Assembly: GCA_038205115.1 (NCBI GenBank)
Contig: JBBRCE010000001.1
Coordinates: forward strand, 261,939 to 325,938
DNA length: 64,000 nt
Reading direction: 5' to 3'
From: JBBRCE01 sp038205115
GTDB lineage: Bacteria > Planctomycetota > Planctomycetia > Pirellulales > JBBRCE01
Both the position numbers and the translations under genes were made by a program. Below the pieces are notes generated by a model. It was given only the letters and a program-made list of their open reading frames with translations, was not told where the DNA came from and searched no databases. Below, in pieces: positions 44,737 through 56,100 of this stretch (positions are counted from its first letter, which is position 1; each line of letters opens with the position of its first letter).

Positions 44737-44985
44737 CGATTGCACCTCGTTGGTTGGGCCATCAACGACCACGAAACCCGCACATCAATTATACGTTGGC
44801 CAATGCCGCAATGTTTGCGAGCTTGCCAGACTGGCCGCTTAGCGCTGCCTGCCCCAAGTCTAATGAAAACGCCACGAAAATGCACGCAATAGTTTTATCG
44901 GCAAGCGTGCGAGCGCGACTGCGATGCCTTGTGGGCACCGGATAACCGCCGCCATCGCCATATTTTCACGGGCCGTCGGCGCGAT

Positions 44986-46680
44986 TTAACCAGCGGCGGC
45001 TAACGGTTCAAGCTCGGTGTGCGTGTTGGATCGCGTGGCCCACCACCGCGCGGCGTCGTCGCGCGTCCAACGATCGGCCGAATCGCAAGCGGCCAGCGCG
45101 GCCGAAAGCGCCCCGGCGTCTTGATACCGGTCGATGGGATCCTTGGCCAAACAGCGCATCACCACGTCTTCCACATCGCCCGGCAAATCGGATTTAAACT
45201 GCGAAGGCGGCGTGGGCGGCACACTGGCGTGCGAAATCAGCACCTTCATCGGGCGGTCGTCGTTGAACGGCGGCCGGCCGGTCAGCAGGAAGTAGGCCAC
45301 GGCGCCTAACGAGTAAATGTCGCTGCGGGCGTCCGGCTCGCGGTCGCCGGTGGCTTGCTCGGGGGACATATAAAGCGGCGAACCGGTGATTGTGCCTTCT
45401 TGCGTGAGCATCACATCCACGCCGGCGGTGAGCGGTTTTGCCAGGCCGAAGTCGAGCAGTTTCGCCACGTCGTAAATTCCGCCACGCTGCGCGGCGAAAA
45501 TATTGCCCGGCTTGATATCGCGATGCATCAGGCCCAGGCTGTGCGCCTCGCCCAGCGCATCACACGTTTGCCGCAGCAAATGCACCACGCGCTCCGGCGC
45601 GAGTGGGCCTGAACGTTCGACGAGTTCCGCCAGACTGAGGCCCGGCAAATATTCCATCACGTAGTAAAAGGTGCCGTCGTCGGTGCGGCCGTAATCGAAA
45701 ATTTCGATCGTGTTCCAGTGCGAGAGCTTGGCCGTTGAGCGGACTTCGCGTTCGAACCTCGCCAAGGCGTGGGGATCGCCAGCTTTGCCGGGACGAATCA
45801 GCTTGATGGCACAGGGGCGCTTCATCAATTGATGTTCGGCCAGGTAAACCTCGCCCATGCCGCCTTGGCCGAGCAACCGCTTTAGCCGATATTGTCCAAA
45901 CTGCCGGGCTGCAAATGCCTCGCGGCGCAATTGCCCAATGGTGTAAACGCCAAACGCGCCGACCACACAACCCACCACCAGCATCAACCCGATACTGGCA
46001 ATATGATACCAGTTCATGAGATCTTGAAATTCGACGTCGGTCAAAAAGAGATAGAGCAGCACCGCGACCGGCGCGGTAGCCAGCAGACCCATGACGAGCG
46101 CCGCGCGCTTCCAAGTATTCGGAATGAACAGCGCATAGGTAAAGATCAACATCAACCACGGTGACGTCGGGCTTTCGATAAAGCCATGTTTAAGCCCATG
46201 GCCGAATCGATCGCTAAACTGCATCGCCAGAAAATAACTCGCCGGCAATGAAAAGATCAACAACTCTTTGACGCGTAAGACTTTGGTGGACGATGTGCAT
46301 TTCCAGCACAGAGAACCCGAAATCACCACCAGTCCCGCGGTCACCAAAAACTGAAAGTACAGCCAAATGACGTCGGCGCGATCCGTCCAATGTTTGACGA
46401 TTGCGTTGCGAATGAAGAACAGCGTGAAGCCAAACGCCAACGACAACGCGGCCGCGCGCAACCGCGTCCGCAACAGGCTATGCGTCTCATTGGAAAGATG
46501 CTTGGGGCAAACCGCTTCCATGGCAATTCGCGGGCAGGGCGCGGCGCTCTGCGACTGTCGAAACCGAGAATCCGCGATGATCTGCGGCGGATTAGATGTG
46601 TACAGTTCGGTGCTGGGCGCTTCCAGCGTCAATGCGTTCGATGGGGCGACGGGCGTATCCCGGTGCTCGTTTCGGTCCAC
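44986..46680 (-). CDS. Ser/Thr protein kinase with N-terminal membrane domain
   Basis: 564 aa from a GTG at 46680, just after GGAGG; the TTG at 46710 lies before that site. After a polar start of about 75 residues come about six hydrophobic helices (near 80-250). The Hanks kinase domain (about 263-540) follows: glycine loop GQGGMGEVYLAE, Lys293 in CAIKLIRP, catalytic MHRDIKPGN, DFGLAK, GSPLYMSPEQATG and YSLGAVAYFLLTGRPPF. Most bacterial kinases of this class have the kinase first and one TM helix after it, so this inverted multi-TM layout is less common. The membrane part may be the sensor. Confidence 0.92.
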   Translation of the reverse strand: MDRNEHRDTPVAPSNALTLEAPSTELYTSNPPQIIADSRFRQSQSAAPCPRIAMEAVCPKHLSNETHSLLRTRLRAAALSLAFGFTLFFIRNAIVKHWTDRADVIWLYFQFLVTAGLVVISGSLCWKCTSSTKVLRVKELLIFSLPASYFLAMQFSDRFGHGLKHGFIESPTSPWLMLIFTYALFIPNTWKRAALVMGLLATAPVAVLLYLFLTDVEFQDLMNWYHIASIGLMLVVGCVVGAFGVYTIGQLRREAFAARQFGQYRLKRLLGQGGMGEVYLAEHQLMKRPCAIKLIRPGKAGDPHALARFEREVRSTAKLSHWNTIEIFDYGRTDDGTFYYVMEYLPGLSLAELVERSGPLAPERVVHLLRQTCDALGEAHSLGLMHRDIKPGNIFAAQRGGIYDVAKLLDFGLAKPLTAGVDVMLTQEGTITGSPLYMSPEQATGDREPDARSDIYSLGAVAYFLLTGRPPFNDDRPMKVLISHASVPPTPPSQFKSDLPGDVEDVVMRCLAKDPIDRYQDAGALSAALAACDSADRWTRDDAARWWATRSNTHTELEPLAAAG

Positions 46681-46990
46681 GGTAGAACCTCCGATATGTT
46701 CGCGGAGCAATACCCGACATTCTACCCCGAGAACCGCAGCGGGCGACAGAGCGCACCGCAGATCAACCTCCAGTTGCGATTTTCAGCGACCTGCCCTGCG
46801 GTATTCCGCACCTGGACAGTTGATCCAGACCGCCAGGCTCGGCGAACCACCAACGCGCAGCAGGCAGCGGAAACACGCGTGGCGCTCGCTTCCGCGCAAT
46901 CTTGCTGGCACCGAAATGATTCACGGGCGGGCAAGCCAGCCGCGAGAATCATCGCGCCCGCCAATGTGCAAAAATTCTTACGCGAAAAAC
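46681..46990. other. Intergenic stretch between CHAT and kinase genes
   Basis: 310 bp, no gene-like frame or clear terminator seen. It may hold the promoter of the downstream kinase-FHA pair. Confidence 0.35.
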
Positions 46991-49900
46991 TCAACGCGCC
47001 GGCCCCACCAGCACAAACGGCGCCCAGTAATAAGGTGACGACCATTGCGGATTGTTGCGAATTCGCTTTTTCGCATCGGTCAGGGCGGCCGCATAATCTG
47101 CCCGTTCGCGACGCGCGGCTTTGTCCGTGGAGGCTGGCCGATCAAGTTCCGTCGCCAGATTTTGGAATAGTCCGCCCATCGTCTCGGCCGTCGAGCGGTC
47201 GTCCACGTTCCAATGACTGCAGATCACACGCTTGGCGCCGGCTGCCAAAAACGCTTGTGCCAATGTGCTGCCCGCTTCGAGCGGCCGTTCTGGACCAACG
47301 TTGGTTTGGCAGGCGCTGAGCACCGCCAGCTCGCAGCCGGTGAGTTGCAGGCCATGAATTTCGTGCAGCGAAAGAAAGCCGTCGTCATCGGCCGAGGCGT
47401 TGACGTCACGGCTGGGCGTCAAGGCGATGGCGCCAAACAGGTTGTCCGTCTGTTGATCGACCAGACCATGGGCGGCGATGTGAATGAATTGCTGCCCCGC
47501 AATCGCCGCGCGAACTTTCTGCTCGCTAGCGTCGTCGGCCAGGAGTTGCGTGACTTGCCGTTTGGCGAACGCGCGGCTAACGAGCGCACACTCTTGCGCA
47601 GTGCCAGGCAGCGGCGGCAGCCGACCACCCAGGCCCAAATAAGCATCGCGCGTGGCCGCCAGCATGGTGATCGGCGGGCGATCAGGCGCATCGGTCTGCG
47701 GCAGATAATGCGGATTGCCGACGGTCAACAATTTGGCGGGCGAATTGCGAGTTGCCGACGGTCGATTGTAAAGATTCCACCAAATGTTGGCCGAGGGCGC
47801 GTACGAAATTGGTGGTAACACATCCAGCACGTAGCGCGGCGCTGGCGACGCGCTGAGCAGCAGCGCCTCGAACGGCAGTTGATGCAGCGCGCCGTCCGGC
47901 ACGATCACCACGCCTTGCGCTCCGCTGTCGCTCACCAGCTTGCGGACCGCGGCGGGCAACAGCGTCTCGGTCAACAACGTGCCTTGTTGTGCAGCCTCGA
48001 CGCCCTTCACGGATTTGACAATTCCTCCCAACCCTCGACCACCAGCCCGATCGCGCATGTCGGCCAGATGTTGATTGACGATTTGCACCGCGGCCGGTCG
48101 AGTGAGCGGCCCGGCTTTGACAGACATCGCTGCCGCCAACGGTTCGGAGATCACCAGCGGAAAGACTTTCGCCTGCGGATCGTCAGGAGCGATCAACAAC
48201 AGATAACTGTGCGACGCGCCGAGAAAGTAAAACAACATGAGTTGCTTGTCGTTTTTAAGTGCCCCGCGCACGTCCGTAAACATATGCGTGCTGGTATCGG
48301 CCGCCAGACTTTCGCGATACAGCGGACTGGCATCGCGGATATCGGTCCAGACTTGAGCGTAAGAGTCCTGAGCTTGAGCGAGTTGCCGCGATAGCGCTTT
48401 GATCGCCGCCGCATCGCTCATCGCGGACGAGTTCACGGCGCGCGCGCGAAGCGAGCCCATCTCCGTGCGAAGTTTTAACTCGCGGGCCAGCAGTTGCTCG
48501 CCGTGCGCGCCGCTGAGCGTATCGCGCAAGTCGACGCCGGCCAAATTGAGTTGATCCAGCAGCGTGCGGCTGCGACCGTTTTCGGCACTCATCAGCGCCT
48601 CGTCAACTTTGCCGTCTTGCAGGCTCCAGTCCACCAACAGGTCGTACGCGGAGGCGAACTGAGCAAAGAATTCGGCCCGTCGAGTTTCGCCGCCGGTTGT
48701 GCCTGAACGTGGCGTTTCGATAATTTTTACGGCTGTGTGCAGCAGCGAGAGCGCTTCGGCGTTTTTCCGTTGGCCGTGTAAGATTTCGGCCAGGTTGCAG
48801 AGCGCAAGGTAGTGCACCACGGGATGCGTTTCGATCGTGGCTTGCAGCTCGATGGCCTGTCGGTAACGTTTTTCGGCCAAGGCGGTATCGTTTTGCAGCG
48901 TGGCCACCCGCGCCAAGTAGACCAGCGTGCGGGCAGCCTGCGGCGTTTGACCGGCGGCCTGCTGAATGGCCAGGGCTTGTTGCCACTGCGAAGCCGCATC
49001 GGAGAATTGGTCTTTTTGAAAACTGATCAGCGCCTGTTGATGGAGTGTCGCGGCGAAGATCGGTTCGCGATCCAGATGATTCTTCTGCTGAATTTCCACG
49101 GCCCGGCGGATGAACTGATTGGCTTGATCGAACTGACTTTGAGCGACTGCCAATTGAGCCAGCGAGTTGTAGTAGGCGGCCGCGCCCGATGCATCCGCGC
49201 CAAACGCACGTTGGTAAACCGTCAAAGCCTGGTTGCAATAGTCGCTGGCTTTGCTCAACTGACCTTGGCTTTTGTAGGCCATGGCCAAATTCAGTAGATC
49301 GTTACTGAGCGAATCTTCGGCCGCGCGTCCCCGAGACTTGCAGAGCACAACGGCCGATTCCAACAGCGCAATGGCTTGTGCGTAGTCGCCTTTGGCTAGA
49401 TCGACGCTGGCCAGATTGTTCAGAGAATAGGCCACACGCAGATCGTCCGGCTTGAGTCGCTCGCGGCGAATGTCGAGCGCTTGCTCGAACGACTTGCGTG
49501 CCGCATTGAGCGATCCGCTGGCTTGCTGCACCACGCCCAGATCGTTGAGTGCGCGAGCCAGGCGCAACGGATTGGGCGGATTCACTTTCCGCCAATAGTC
49601 GAGCGATTCGACCAACAGTGGCTGAGCTTGCTCGAAATCTTCGATGGCGCCGTACAGAGCGCCGAGATCCGAACGAACCGCGTAGGTCGTGGGATGTTGA
49701 TCGCCCAGCCGTTGCTGGCACATTTTTAATAGCCGTAAATTGACGTCAATGGCCGCGCGAAATTGTCCGGCTTGCTGCATCACGTTTTGTTGTTGTTGCA
49801 ACAGCGTGGGAATAAGCTGCGAATTGGGATCGCGCGCTGCTTCGCGCGTGATCGCCTGGCCATAAGCGTTGGCCGATTCGTTGAACCGCTGTTTGGCGTC

Positions 49901-50815
49901 TTGCTGCGCGCCTTGCGCTTTGAGCATGGCGGCCAGCGCGGAAAGCAGTTCGGCTTCGTCGCTGCTGTTGACCGCCAGCTTGCGTTGAATCTCAAGCGCC
50001 TCTTCCAAAAACTGCCGTGCGTGGGCATAGTCACGCGTTTGCGAATACAACAACCCCAGATCGGTGCGGGCTTTGATCTCGCCGGGCTTATCTTGCTGTT
50101 TGACGCGAATGGCCAATAGCGATTTCTCGACGCGAATGGCGTCGGCGAAGTTTTCGGTGGCGGTATTGCCAGCAACCAGCGCCGTCGCGATTTCCGGCAG
50201 GTTCGCTAGTGGCATTTGACCGGCTTCGATCAGCTTCCACTTCGCGGCACCATGCTCAACCACGGTTTGCCAGCGCTGCCGAGCGTCGGCGTCGTGATCT
50301 TGCGCTGCGGCCAGTCGAGCTAGCTTGACTTCCAGCGTCAACGCGCGTGCCGGATTCCCGCCCGCCTTGGGCTGCCGGTCGAGCGCTTCGCCCAACATTT
50401 TTTCGGCCTCGGTGTAACGCCGCAATCCGGCGTAGATATCGGCCAGTTCAACGGCATTTTCTTCTAGCGCCTGATCGCGGCTTTTTGCATCCAGCGCCGT
50501 TTGTCCGGCGATGAACTTCTGGTAGCGCAGCGCCACCGGCAGCGCATCGTCGTGGCGACCCCAAACCCGGTAGATATCGGTCAGCGAGTTCAAACAGCGG
50601 CCCAATTGGTTGGCCGGCAGCTTGCCGCTATCGATGCCGGCCAGCACGTCTCGCAGCAGTTTCTCGGCGGCAACCAACTGACCCGACTTTTGCAGCGCAC
50701 GGGCGCGGTCGATCGTGTTTGCATCCACCGGCGCAGGCGCGGCCGCGCAGGCGAACCGTGGCGTGCAGGCAATCGCCACCAGCAGCAGTAAAACCAACAA
50801 CCGAGCGTGCGTCAT
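46991..50815 (-). CDS. Exported TPR-CHAT (caspase-like) protein
   Basis: 1274 aa from the ATG at 50815, after AAAGGACGG. Residues 1-30 are a signal peptide (THARLLVLLLLVAIACTPRF, ending ACAAA). Residues about 35-740 are tetratricopeptide repeats, with many units of the NLASVDLAKGDYAQAIALLE kind. The C-terminal CHAT domain (about 920-1274) has the predicted dyad His1116 in FIHIAAHGLVD and Cys1169 in VLSACQTN, then AFLAAGAKRVICSHWNVDD. CHAT is a caspase-like peptidase fold. The export signal places it outside the cytoplasm, unlike known cytoplasmic CHAT effectors. The kinase gene lies 90 bp upstream. Confidence 0.93.
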   Translation of the reverse strand: MTHARLLVLLLLVAIACTPRFACAAAPAPVDANTIDRARALQKSGQLVAAEKLLRDVLAGIDSGKLPANQLGRCLNSLTDIYRVWGRHDDALPVALRYQKFIAGQTALDAKSRDQALEENAVELADIYAGLRRYTEAEKMLGEALDRQPKAGGNPARALTLEVKLARLAAAQDHDADARQRWQTVVEHGAAKWKLIEAGQMPLANLPEIATALVAGNTATENFADAIRVEKSLLAIRVKQQDKPGEIKARTDLGLLYSQTRDYAHARQFLEEALEIQRKLAVNSSDEAELLSALAAMLKAQGAQQDAKQRFNESANAYGQAITREAARDPNSQLIPTLLQQQQNVMQQAGQFRAAIDVNLRLLKMCQQRLGDQHPTTYAVRSDLGALYGAIEDFEQAQPLLVESLDYWRKVNPPNPLRLARALNDLGVVQQASGSLNAARKSFEQALDIRRERLKPDDLRVAYSLNNLASVDLAKGDYAQAIALLESAVVLCKSRGRAAEDSLSNDLLNLAMAYKSQGQLSKASDYCNQALTVYQRAFGADASGAAAYYNSLAQLAVAQSQFDQANQFIRRAVEIQQKNHLDREPIFAATLHQQALISFQKDQFSDAASQWQQALAIQQAAGQTPQAARTLVYLARVATLQNDTALAEKRYRQAIELQATIETHPVVHYLALCNLAEILHGQRKNAEALSLLHTAVKIIETPRSGTTGGETRRAEFFAQFASAYDLLVDWSLQDGKVDEALMSAENGRSRTLLDQLNLAGVDLRDTLSGAHGEQLLARELKLRTEMGSLRARAVNSSAMSDAAAIKALSRQLAQAQDSYAQVWTDIRDASPLYRESLAADTSTHMFTDVRGALKNDKQLMLFYFLGASHSYLLLIAPDDPQAKVFPLVISEPLAAAMSVKAGPLTRPAAVQIVNQHLADMRDRAGGRGLGGIVKSVKGVEAAQQGTLLTETLLPAAVRKLVSDSGAQGVVIVPDGALHQLPFEALLLSASPAPRYVLDVLPPISYAPSANIWWNLYNRPSATRNSPAKLLTVGNPHYLPQTDAPDRPPITMLAATRDAYLGLGGRLPPLPGTAQECALVSRAFAKRQVTQLLADDASEQKVRAAIAGQQFIHIAAHGLVDQQTDNLFGAIALTPSRDVNASADDDGFLSLHEIHGLQLTGCELAVLSACQTNVGPERPLEAGSTLAQAFLAAGAKRVICSHWNVDDRSTAETMGGLFQNLATELDRPASTDKAARRERADYAAALTDAKKRIRNNPQWSSPYYWAPFVLVGPAR

Positions 50816-50905
50816 GCAAACCGTCCTTTGTGCAAGACCGTCGATTTTCCGTGAGCAACCGGCAATGCGGTTCTGCATTTCCGCCAGCGTTGATTTCGCC
50901 AGCGC

Positions 50906-53170
50906 CTATTCGTCGCTCGTCACCACCGGAATCGCCATGCCGTGAAAGTAATCGAATGTCGATTTCAGGTGTTGTTCAAAGGCCGGGTCCAGCGGATTCT
51001 TGCGAGATTTGACCACCGCGCCCAAGCCGCGTTGCAACTCGGTATTGCTGGTGATGTGAAACACGCCATCCAACCGCAGCGCGTTGGCGCTAAAGGCCGG
51101 TCGCGCCTCGAAGGCGGTGAGTTCCGCGCGTGTTAGCGGCGTATCGCGCGTGGCCAGTAGCGCGACCTGCGCCCCGAGTTTACTATCGATGGGATAAAAC
51201 TCGTTATCGTCGCCGGTGTTCGGCAAATCGAGCTTGGCAATCGGTTGTTGATGATCGATCTGCTCGTCGGCTGGCCACAACCGTTGCGGGCGACCGTCGA
51301 AATCGTACCAGTAAAAATACACAAAGCGTTTCACTTCGCCGCGCGTCACGATGTGAAATTGAATTTTATCGCCTTCGCGGAGCCTGTCCGTTGCACCGTC
51401 AAACGCATGAAAGGTGCCGCTTTCTTCGGCCGCCTGGCGAATAATTCTGAGCGTCGGACTGCCGGCCGGTAGCGCGGCATACAGCGGTTGCAGCGAATCG
51501 CCAGTCGCGGGATTCACATTGTCCTGGGCTGCGGGCAAAATCGAATTCGCTCCGCCGCGATTTTCCGGCGGATGTTGTTTCCACGGTTGGCCAATCAGCA
51601 AAAAAGCCAGCAGCGCGGCAGCGCCGGCACCGCCAGCGGCCATCAACGGCCAGCGATTGCGGCGCTGCGGCGGTTGGGCCGCAAACGACGCACGAATGTC
51701 GGCCGCCATATCGGACGCGGTGCGATAACGCTCGGCCGGCGACTTGGCCATCGCGCGCAGGCAGACGTCCTCCAGAGATTTGGGGATCGAGTCGTTAATG
51801 GTCCGCGGCGGCGGCGGCGTGCGCTGCTGAATTTGTGCCAGCGCGTCGTCGATGCTGCGGGCGCTAAACGGCAGTCGTCGGCAAAGCATCTGATACAGCA
51901 TCACGCCCAGCGAATAAATATCCGTTTGCGGCGTGGCCCAGTGCGATTGTCCAGCGGCTTGCTCGGGGCTCATGTAAGCCACGGTGCCCAGGATTTTGCC
52001 GGAGTCGTTCTTGAAAAACTGATCGTCGATTTTGGCCAGGCCAAAATCGGCAATATGAGTGCGTCCCTCTTCATCCAGCAGGATATTGGCGGGCTTGATA
52101 TCGCGATGCACAATGCCGCCCTTGTGCGCGTGATGCAGCGCCTCGGCCGAATCGGCTACCCACCGCGCGGCATCCTCGAGCGTGTACTGACCGTCTTCCA
52201 GTCGATCTTGCAGCGTGCAGCCAGCGATGAATTCGTACACAATAAACGCGCGGCCGTCGGACGTTTGGCTGGCATCCAGCACGGTTACAATGCCGGGATG
52301 ACGCAAACGAGCGGCGCTTTGGGCTTCGTGCAAAAACTCTTTGACTTGATCGCGCGAACTGCCGGCGCGGGTTGGCACCTTAATGGCCACATCGCGTTTC
52401 AGATCTTCGTCGAAGCAGCGATAAACCAGGCCAAAGCTGCCGGAGCCGAGCGTCTTTTTCACCGTGTAGCGGCCGATCGAAACCGGCGCGCCATCAGTTG
52501 GTTGCGAGCCGCCGGAGATCACCGTCACCGGTTGGCGCGATGCCGCGGCAGGTCGCACGCCACTAGCTGGTAATGAATCGGGCGCGCGCGTGTTGGCCGT
52601 GGACGAACGCGAGTCACTCGTTGAATCGCGATTTCTACGGCTGTCGAAGACCAACGTCCCGGACCGCGCGTCACCGGAACCATCGTTGGTTGAACCTTGC
52701 CCCGCCAGGTTGCCGGATCGATCGCGATGCGTGTCTTCGCGATTGGTTTCCAGCGGTTGCACGGCGAATGGTAGTGTGCCGGCGATTTGCTGCGCGGTGT
52801 CGAACAGCTTGTGACTTTCCAAATATGGAAAGCGCGATTTCAGTTCTTCCGGCAGCACCGTTTCGCCATGCCGGGAGCGAATCTGCAGTTCGTCTCGTAG
52901 CAGTTCTTCGATCGCCACCGAGGGTTGTCGCAGTTCGGGGTAATCTTGCAAGTACTCTTCGATCTTGCGCGCCTGGCCTTGCTCCCAGCGGCGCTCCAGA
53001 TCGACGCGCACCAACTCTTCAAGCGCCGCCAGGCGATGCTCGGGATCGGCCCGATCGGCATATTTTCGCAAGTCCGGAAACGCGCCGCCCGACTCGACTT
53101 CGTAGGAGTCAACGCATTGAGCAACCGCCCACCACTGACCCGGCAACAGATCCTTAGTCGAGCTTGGCAT
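50906..53170 (-). CDS. Ser/Thr protein kinase with DUF4384-like C-terminal domain
   Basis: 754 aa with AGGAG before the ATG. Residues 1-225 are a helical then polar N-terminal part. The kinase domain (about 234-495) has LGSGSFGLVY, Lys264, IVHRDIKPANIL (HRD 355-357), DFG 375-377 and GTVAYMSPEQAAG. One transmembrane helix lies at about 507-527. The outer part (about 530-754) contains GDKIQFHIVTRGEVKRFVYF and LWPADEQ, like DUF4384 domains, which also occur with caspase-type proteins. Its start overlaps the end of the giant surface gene by 17 bp, so the two are probably coupled. Confidence 0.93.
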   Translation of the reverse strand: MPSSTKDLLPGQWWAVAQCVDSYEVESGGAFPDLRKYADRADPEHRLAALEELVRVDLERRWEQGQARKIEEYLQDYPELRQPSVAIEELLRDELQIRSRHGETVLPEELKSRFPYLESHKLFDTAQQIAGTLPFAVQPLETNREDTHRDRSGNLAGQGSTNDGSGDARSGTLVFDSRRNRDSTSDSRSSTANTRAPDSLPASGVRPAAASRQPVTVISGGSQPTDGAPVSIGRYTVKKTLGSGSFGLVYRCFDEDLKRDVAIKVPTRAGSSRDQVKEFLHEAQSAARLRHPGIVTVLDASQTSDGRAFIVYEFIAGCTLQDRLEDGQYTLEDAARWVADSAEALHHAHKGGIVHRDIKPANILLDEEGRTHIADFGLAKIDDQFFKNDSGKILGTVAYMSPEQAAGQSHWATPQTDIYSLGVMLYQMLCRRLPFSARSIDDALAQIQQRTPPPPRTINDSIPKSLEDVCLRAMAKSPAERYRTASDMAADIRASFAAQPPQRRNRWPLMAAGGAGAAALLAFLLIGQPWKQHPPENRGGANSILPAAQDNVNPATGDSLQPLYAALPAGSPTLRIIRQAAEESGTFHAFDGATDRLREGDKIQFHIVTRGEVKRFVYFYWYDFDGRPQRLWPADEQIDHQQPIAKLDLPNTGDDNEFYPIDSKLGAQVALLATRDTPLTRAELTAFEARPAFSANALRLDGVFHITSNTELQRGLGAVVKSRKNPLDPAFEQHLKSTFDYFHGMAIPVVTSDE

Positions 53171-56100
53171 GGCTTTCTCCTGACAAAAGTGCGGTCAGCG
53201 TACGACGGCGAACCAATCGGTAACTCCCATAGCCAGCGCCAGCCAGTGCGGCTGCACTGGTGGCGCCAATGGCCGCCCAACGAATCCATTCGCGCTGCGT
53301 TTCGTCGGCGTTCAACAGCGGCGCGACATCCGGCAATTTGTCGGCGGCCGACATCGGCCGGGGCATGGCGGCGGCCGACGGCTCCGGCAACAACTGTGGC
53401 GTAAACGACGCCTGATGTGGCCGCGCGCCGGTGTCCTCAATAAATCTTGGCGGCGTCGGCGCCGGCAGGTCCATATCGACAATCGCCCGATCGACGGCCG
53501 CGCCTGGCAATTCGCGCGGCGCTTCGGACGGCGGTAGTCCGTACGAAGCCGCTACCTGATACAGCGCGTCGCCTGGCAAATTTGGCAAGAACAAATTGGC
53601 CGCCAGTTGCCCGGCCACCACCAGCACCTCGCTGGTTTTGATTTGCGTTCCGGTCAGCGGCGAAAGTTTGGCCAACCACTGATCGGTGTATTGTTCGGCG
53701 GTTTGCAGCCAGGCGGAAAACTGTTCGGCCAGTTTGGAAAAATCGAATCGATCCGCCGCCGCGCCGCCCAAGCTCGTGGTGTCGAATTGACTGGCGGCTT
53801 GGCCACTTTCCAGCACCGCCAACGTCAGCAGCGATGTGAGCGCGCTGGTTAGCGACAGCAGCGAACCGCCGGAACTTTCGCCGGAGGCATCCACGGCTAA
53901 CGCAGCCTCGGCACTGGACGGCGGTCCATCCGGGTTTTGCGTCTCGCGTGAAAACACGCGGACCAGTTCGTCGCCTTCTTCGGTGCAGAGCAGTCGCAAG
54001 TCGCCGCCATCGCCCAGGTCGGCTAAGGCCAGCGCAACCGGATGTTCTAAGCCGGCTTCGAACATCGTTTCGGAAAGCACCAAACCCTGATTGCCACCCA
54101 AGAACACACTGATAGCGCCGTCGCCGTTGTTGCCGACGATCAAGTCGAGCAGACCATCGTGGTTGAAATCTGCGGAAACCGCGGTGATGGGATTACTACC
54201 GCCGGCGGCGATGTCGACGCGATGGTTGGGATCGAAGCCCGAGTAAAACGAGAGACTGTTGGAATTGAAATTCAGTGTGACCAGATCGAGCTTACCATCG
54301 AACGTACCGACGATCAGCGATTGCGGCGAACTGCCGGTGTTGAAAATTGTAGGCGCGGTATCGTTAAAAAAGCCGTTGCCCACGCCATTCAAAACCCAAA
54401 CCTGATTACTCGTGGCGCTGGCCACCGCCAAATCCGTCTTGCCGTCGCCGTTGAAATCTCCAACCACGGTCTGCGTTGGTCCGGCGCCCACGTTCAACCG
54501 CACGCCGGGCCGCAGCACCGAGGCGCTATCGCCCAACAGTACGCTGACATCGTTGGAACCTTGGTTGGTAACCACGACGTCCGGCTTGCCGTCACCGTTG
54601 ACGTCGCCAATGGTCAAGCCGACCGGATTGGTGCCGGCGTAAAACGATTGCGCGTTGGCAAATTGACCGTTGCCCTGGCCGAGATACACCAGCACATTGT
54701 TGCCGCCGCTGTTGGCGACAATCAGATCGAGCAGGCCATCGCCGTTGATATCCACCATTTTCACCGCGCCGGGATTCACAACGCCGGCGGCGCGATCCTG
54801 CTGAAACGCAACCGGCAGACTGGAATTTTGGAGCACGAGATGATCGGCGGTTTGATTGCTGACCAACCACGAATCGTGGCCCGTGCCGGTAATATCGCCG
54901 ACCGCGATTTCCACCCGCCGACCAATCCGCGTAAACGGCGCGAATGTGCCATCTCCCAGGCCAGACAGCGTCAACGCATCGCCATAGGGATTGCCAACGA
55001 CCAGATCGAGCCGGCCATCGCCGTTAAGATCCATCAGCGACAAACCATTGGGCGCGTTGCCGGCGTCGTAGGTGGCGCTGGCTGTAAAGTTGCCGAGTCC
55101 GTCGCCACGCAGCACGACCACGCTTTGGCTCGCGGCATCGAGCGCCGCCAGATCGAGCCGACCATCGCCGTTGAAATCTCCGGTGCGGACCACCGTTGGC
55201 CCGCTGCCCACCAGAATCGAAACCGGGTTCGCCAGGCCGCCGTCGGCCAAACCGAACAGAATATCGACGCTGTTGTTGCCGCGATTAGCAATCGCCACGT
55301 CGATGCGGCCATCGCGGTTGAAATCACCAAACGCCAGCGCGGACGAACTGTCGCGGGTCAGCAATCGCGGATCGCCGGCGGCGTTGAGCGAATACCCGGT
55401 CAGGCTATTGCCAGCCAGATAACGTGTTTCCGTATACGGACCGCTGGCGGTTGCGCTGCTAAAAACGCTGATCGTGCCGCCGATTTGATCCAAGGCGACG
55501 ATGTCGTTTCGTCCATCGCCATTCACGTCGGCCAGTTCCAGGTCGGTGGGATCTCCGCTAAACGCGATCGGCGCTTGCGGCAAGAACGTGCCGTTGGCGA
55601 TCATTCTCCATACGACCAGCGATTGGCTGCCGATGCCGGCCACCAGCAGATCCGGCGCGCCGTCGGCATTCAGATCGCCCGCGACGATTTTCACCGGATG
55701 CGAAACCTGCGCGGCAAAATGCTGCGTGCGGAAGGCCGAGCCCGTGGCCGAAATCATGTAGACCGAAATCGCATCGGCGAACCGGTCCGTGACGGCGATC
55801 ATGGTGAATCCGGCAATGCGGATGGTCGTAAACGCACCGGCCGGCAGCGCGGCGTTGAGCACCTGCGGCGCGTCGAACACCCCTGGCTCGCCGGCGCGGC
55901 CCAATCGCAACAACAATTGCCCCGCGCCGTTAAGCACCAGCGAATCGATCACGCCATCGCCGCTATAGTCGGCCAGCGTCGGCGAGGTGCTCGTGCCGCC
56001 AGATACAAACTGCGAGCCGGTGGCAAAGTTACCCAGCCCCAAGTTCAAGAGTGAACTGACCGTATTATCGACGCCGTTGGCCGTTGCCAGATCTGGCCGA

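Noticed and set aside
54159..56054. 631-aa open frame antisense to the giant FG-GAP gene, with repeated sequence
   Set aside because: Its repeats are just the reverse reading of the FG-GAP units; no domain is recognisable and the minus-strand reading is clear.
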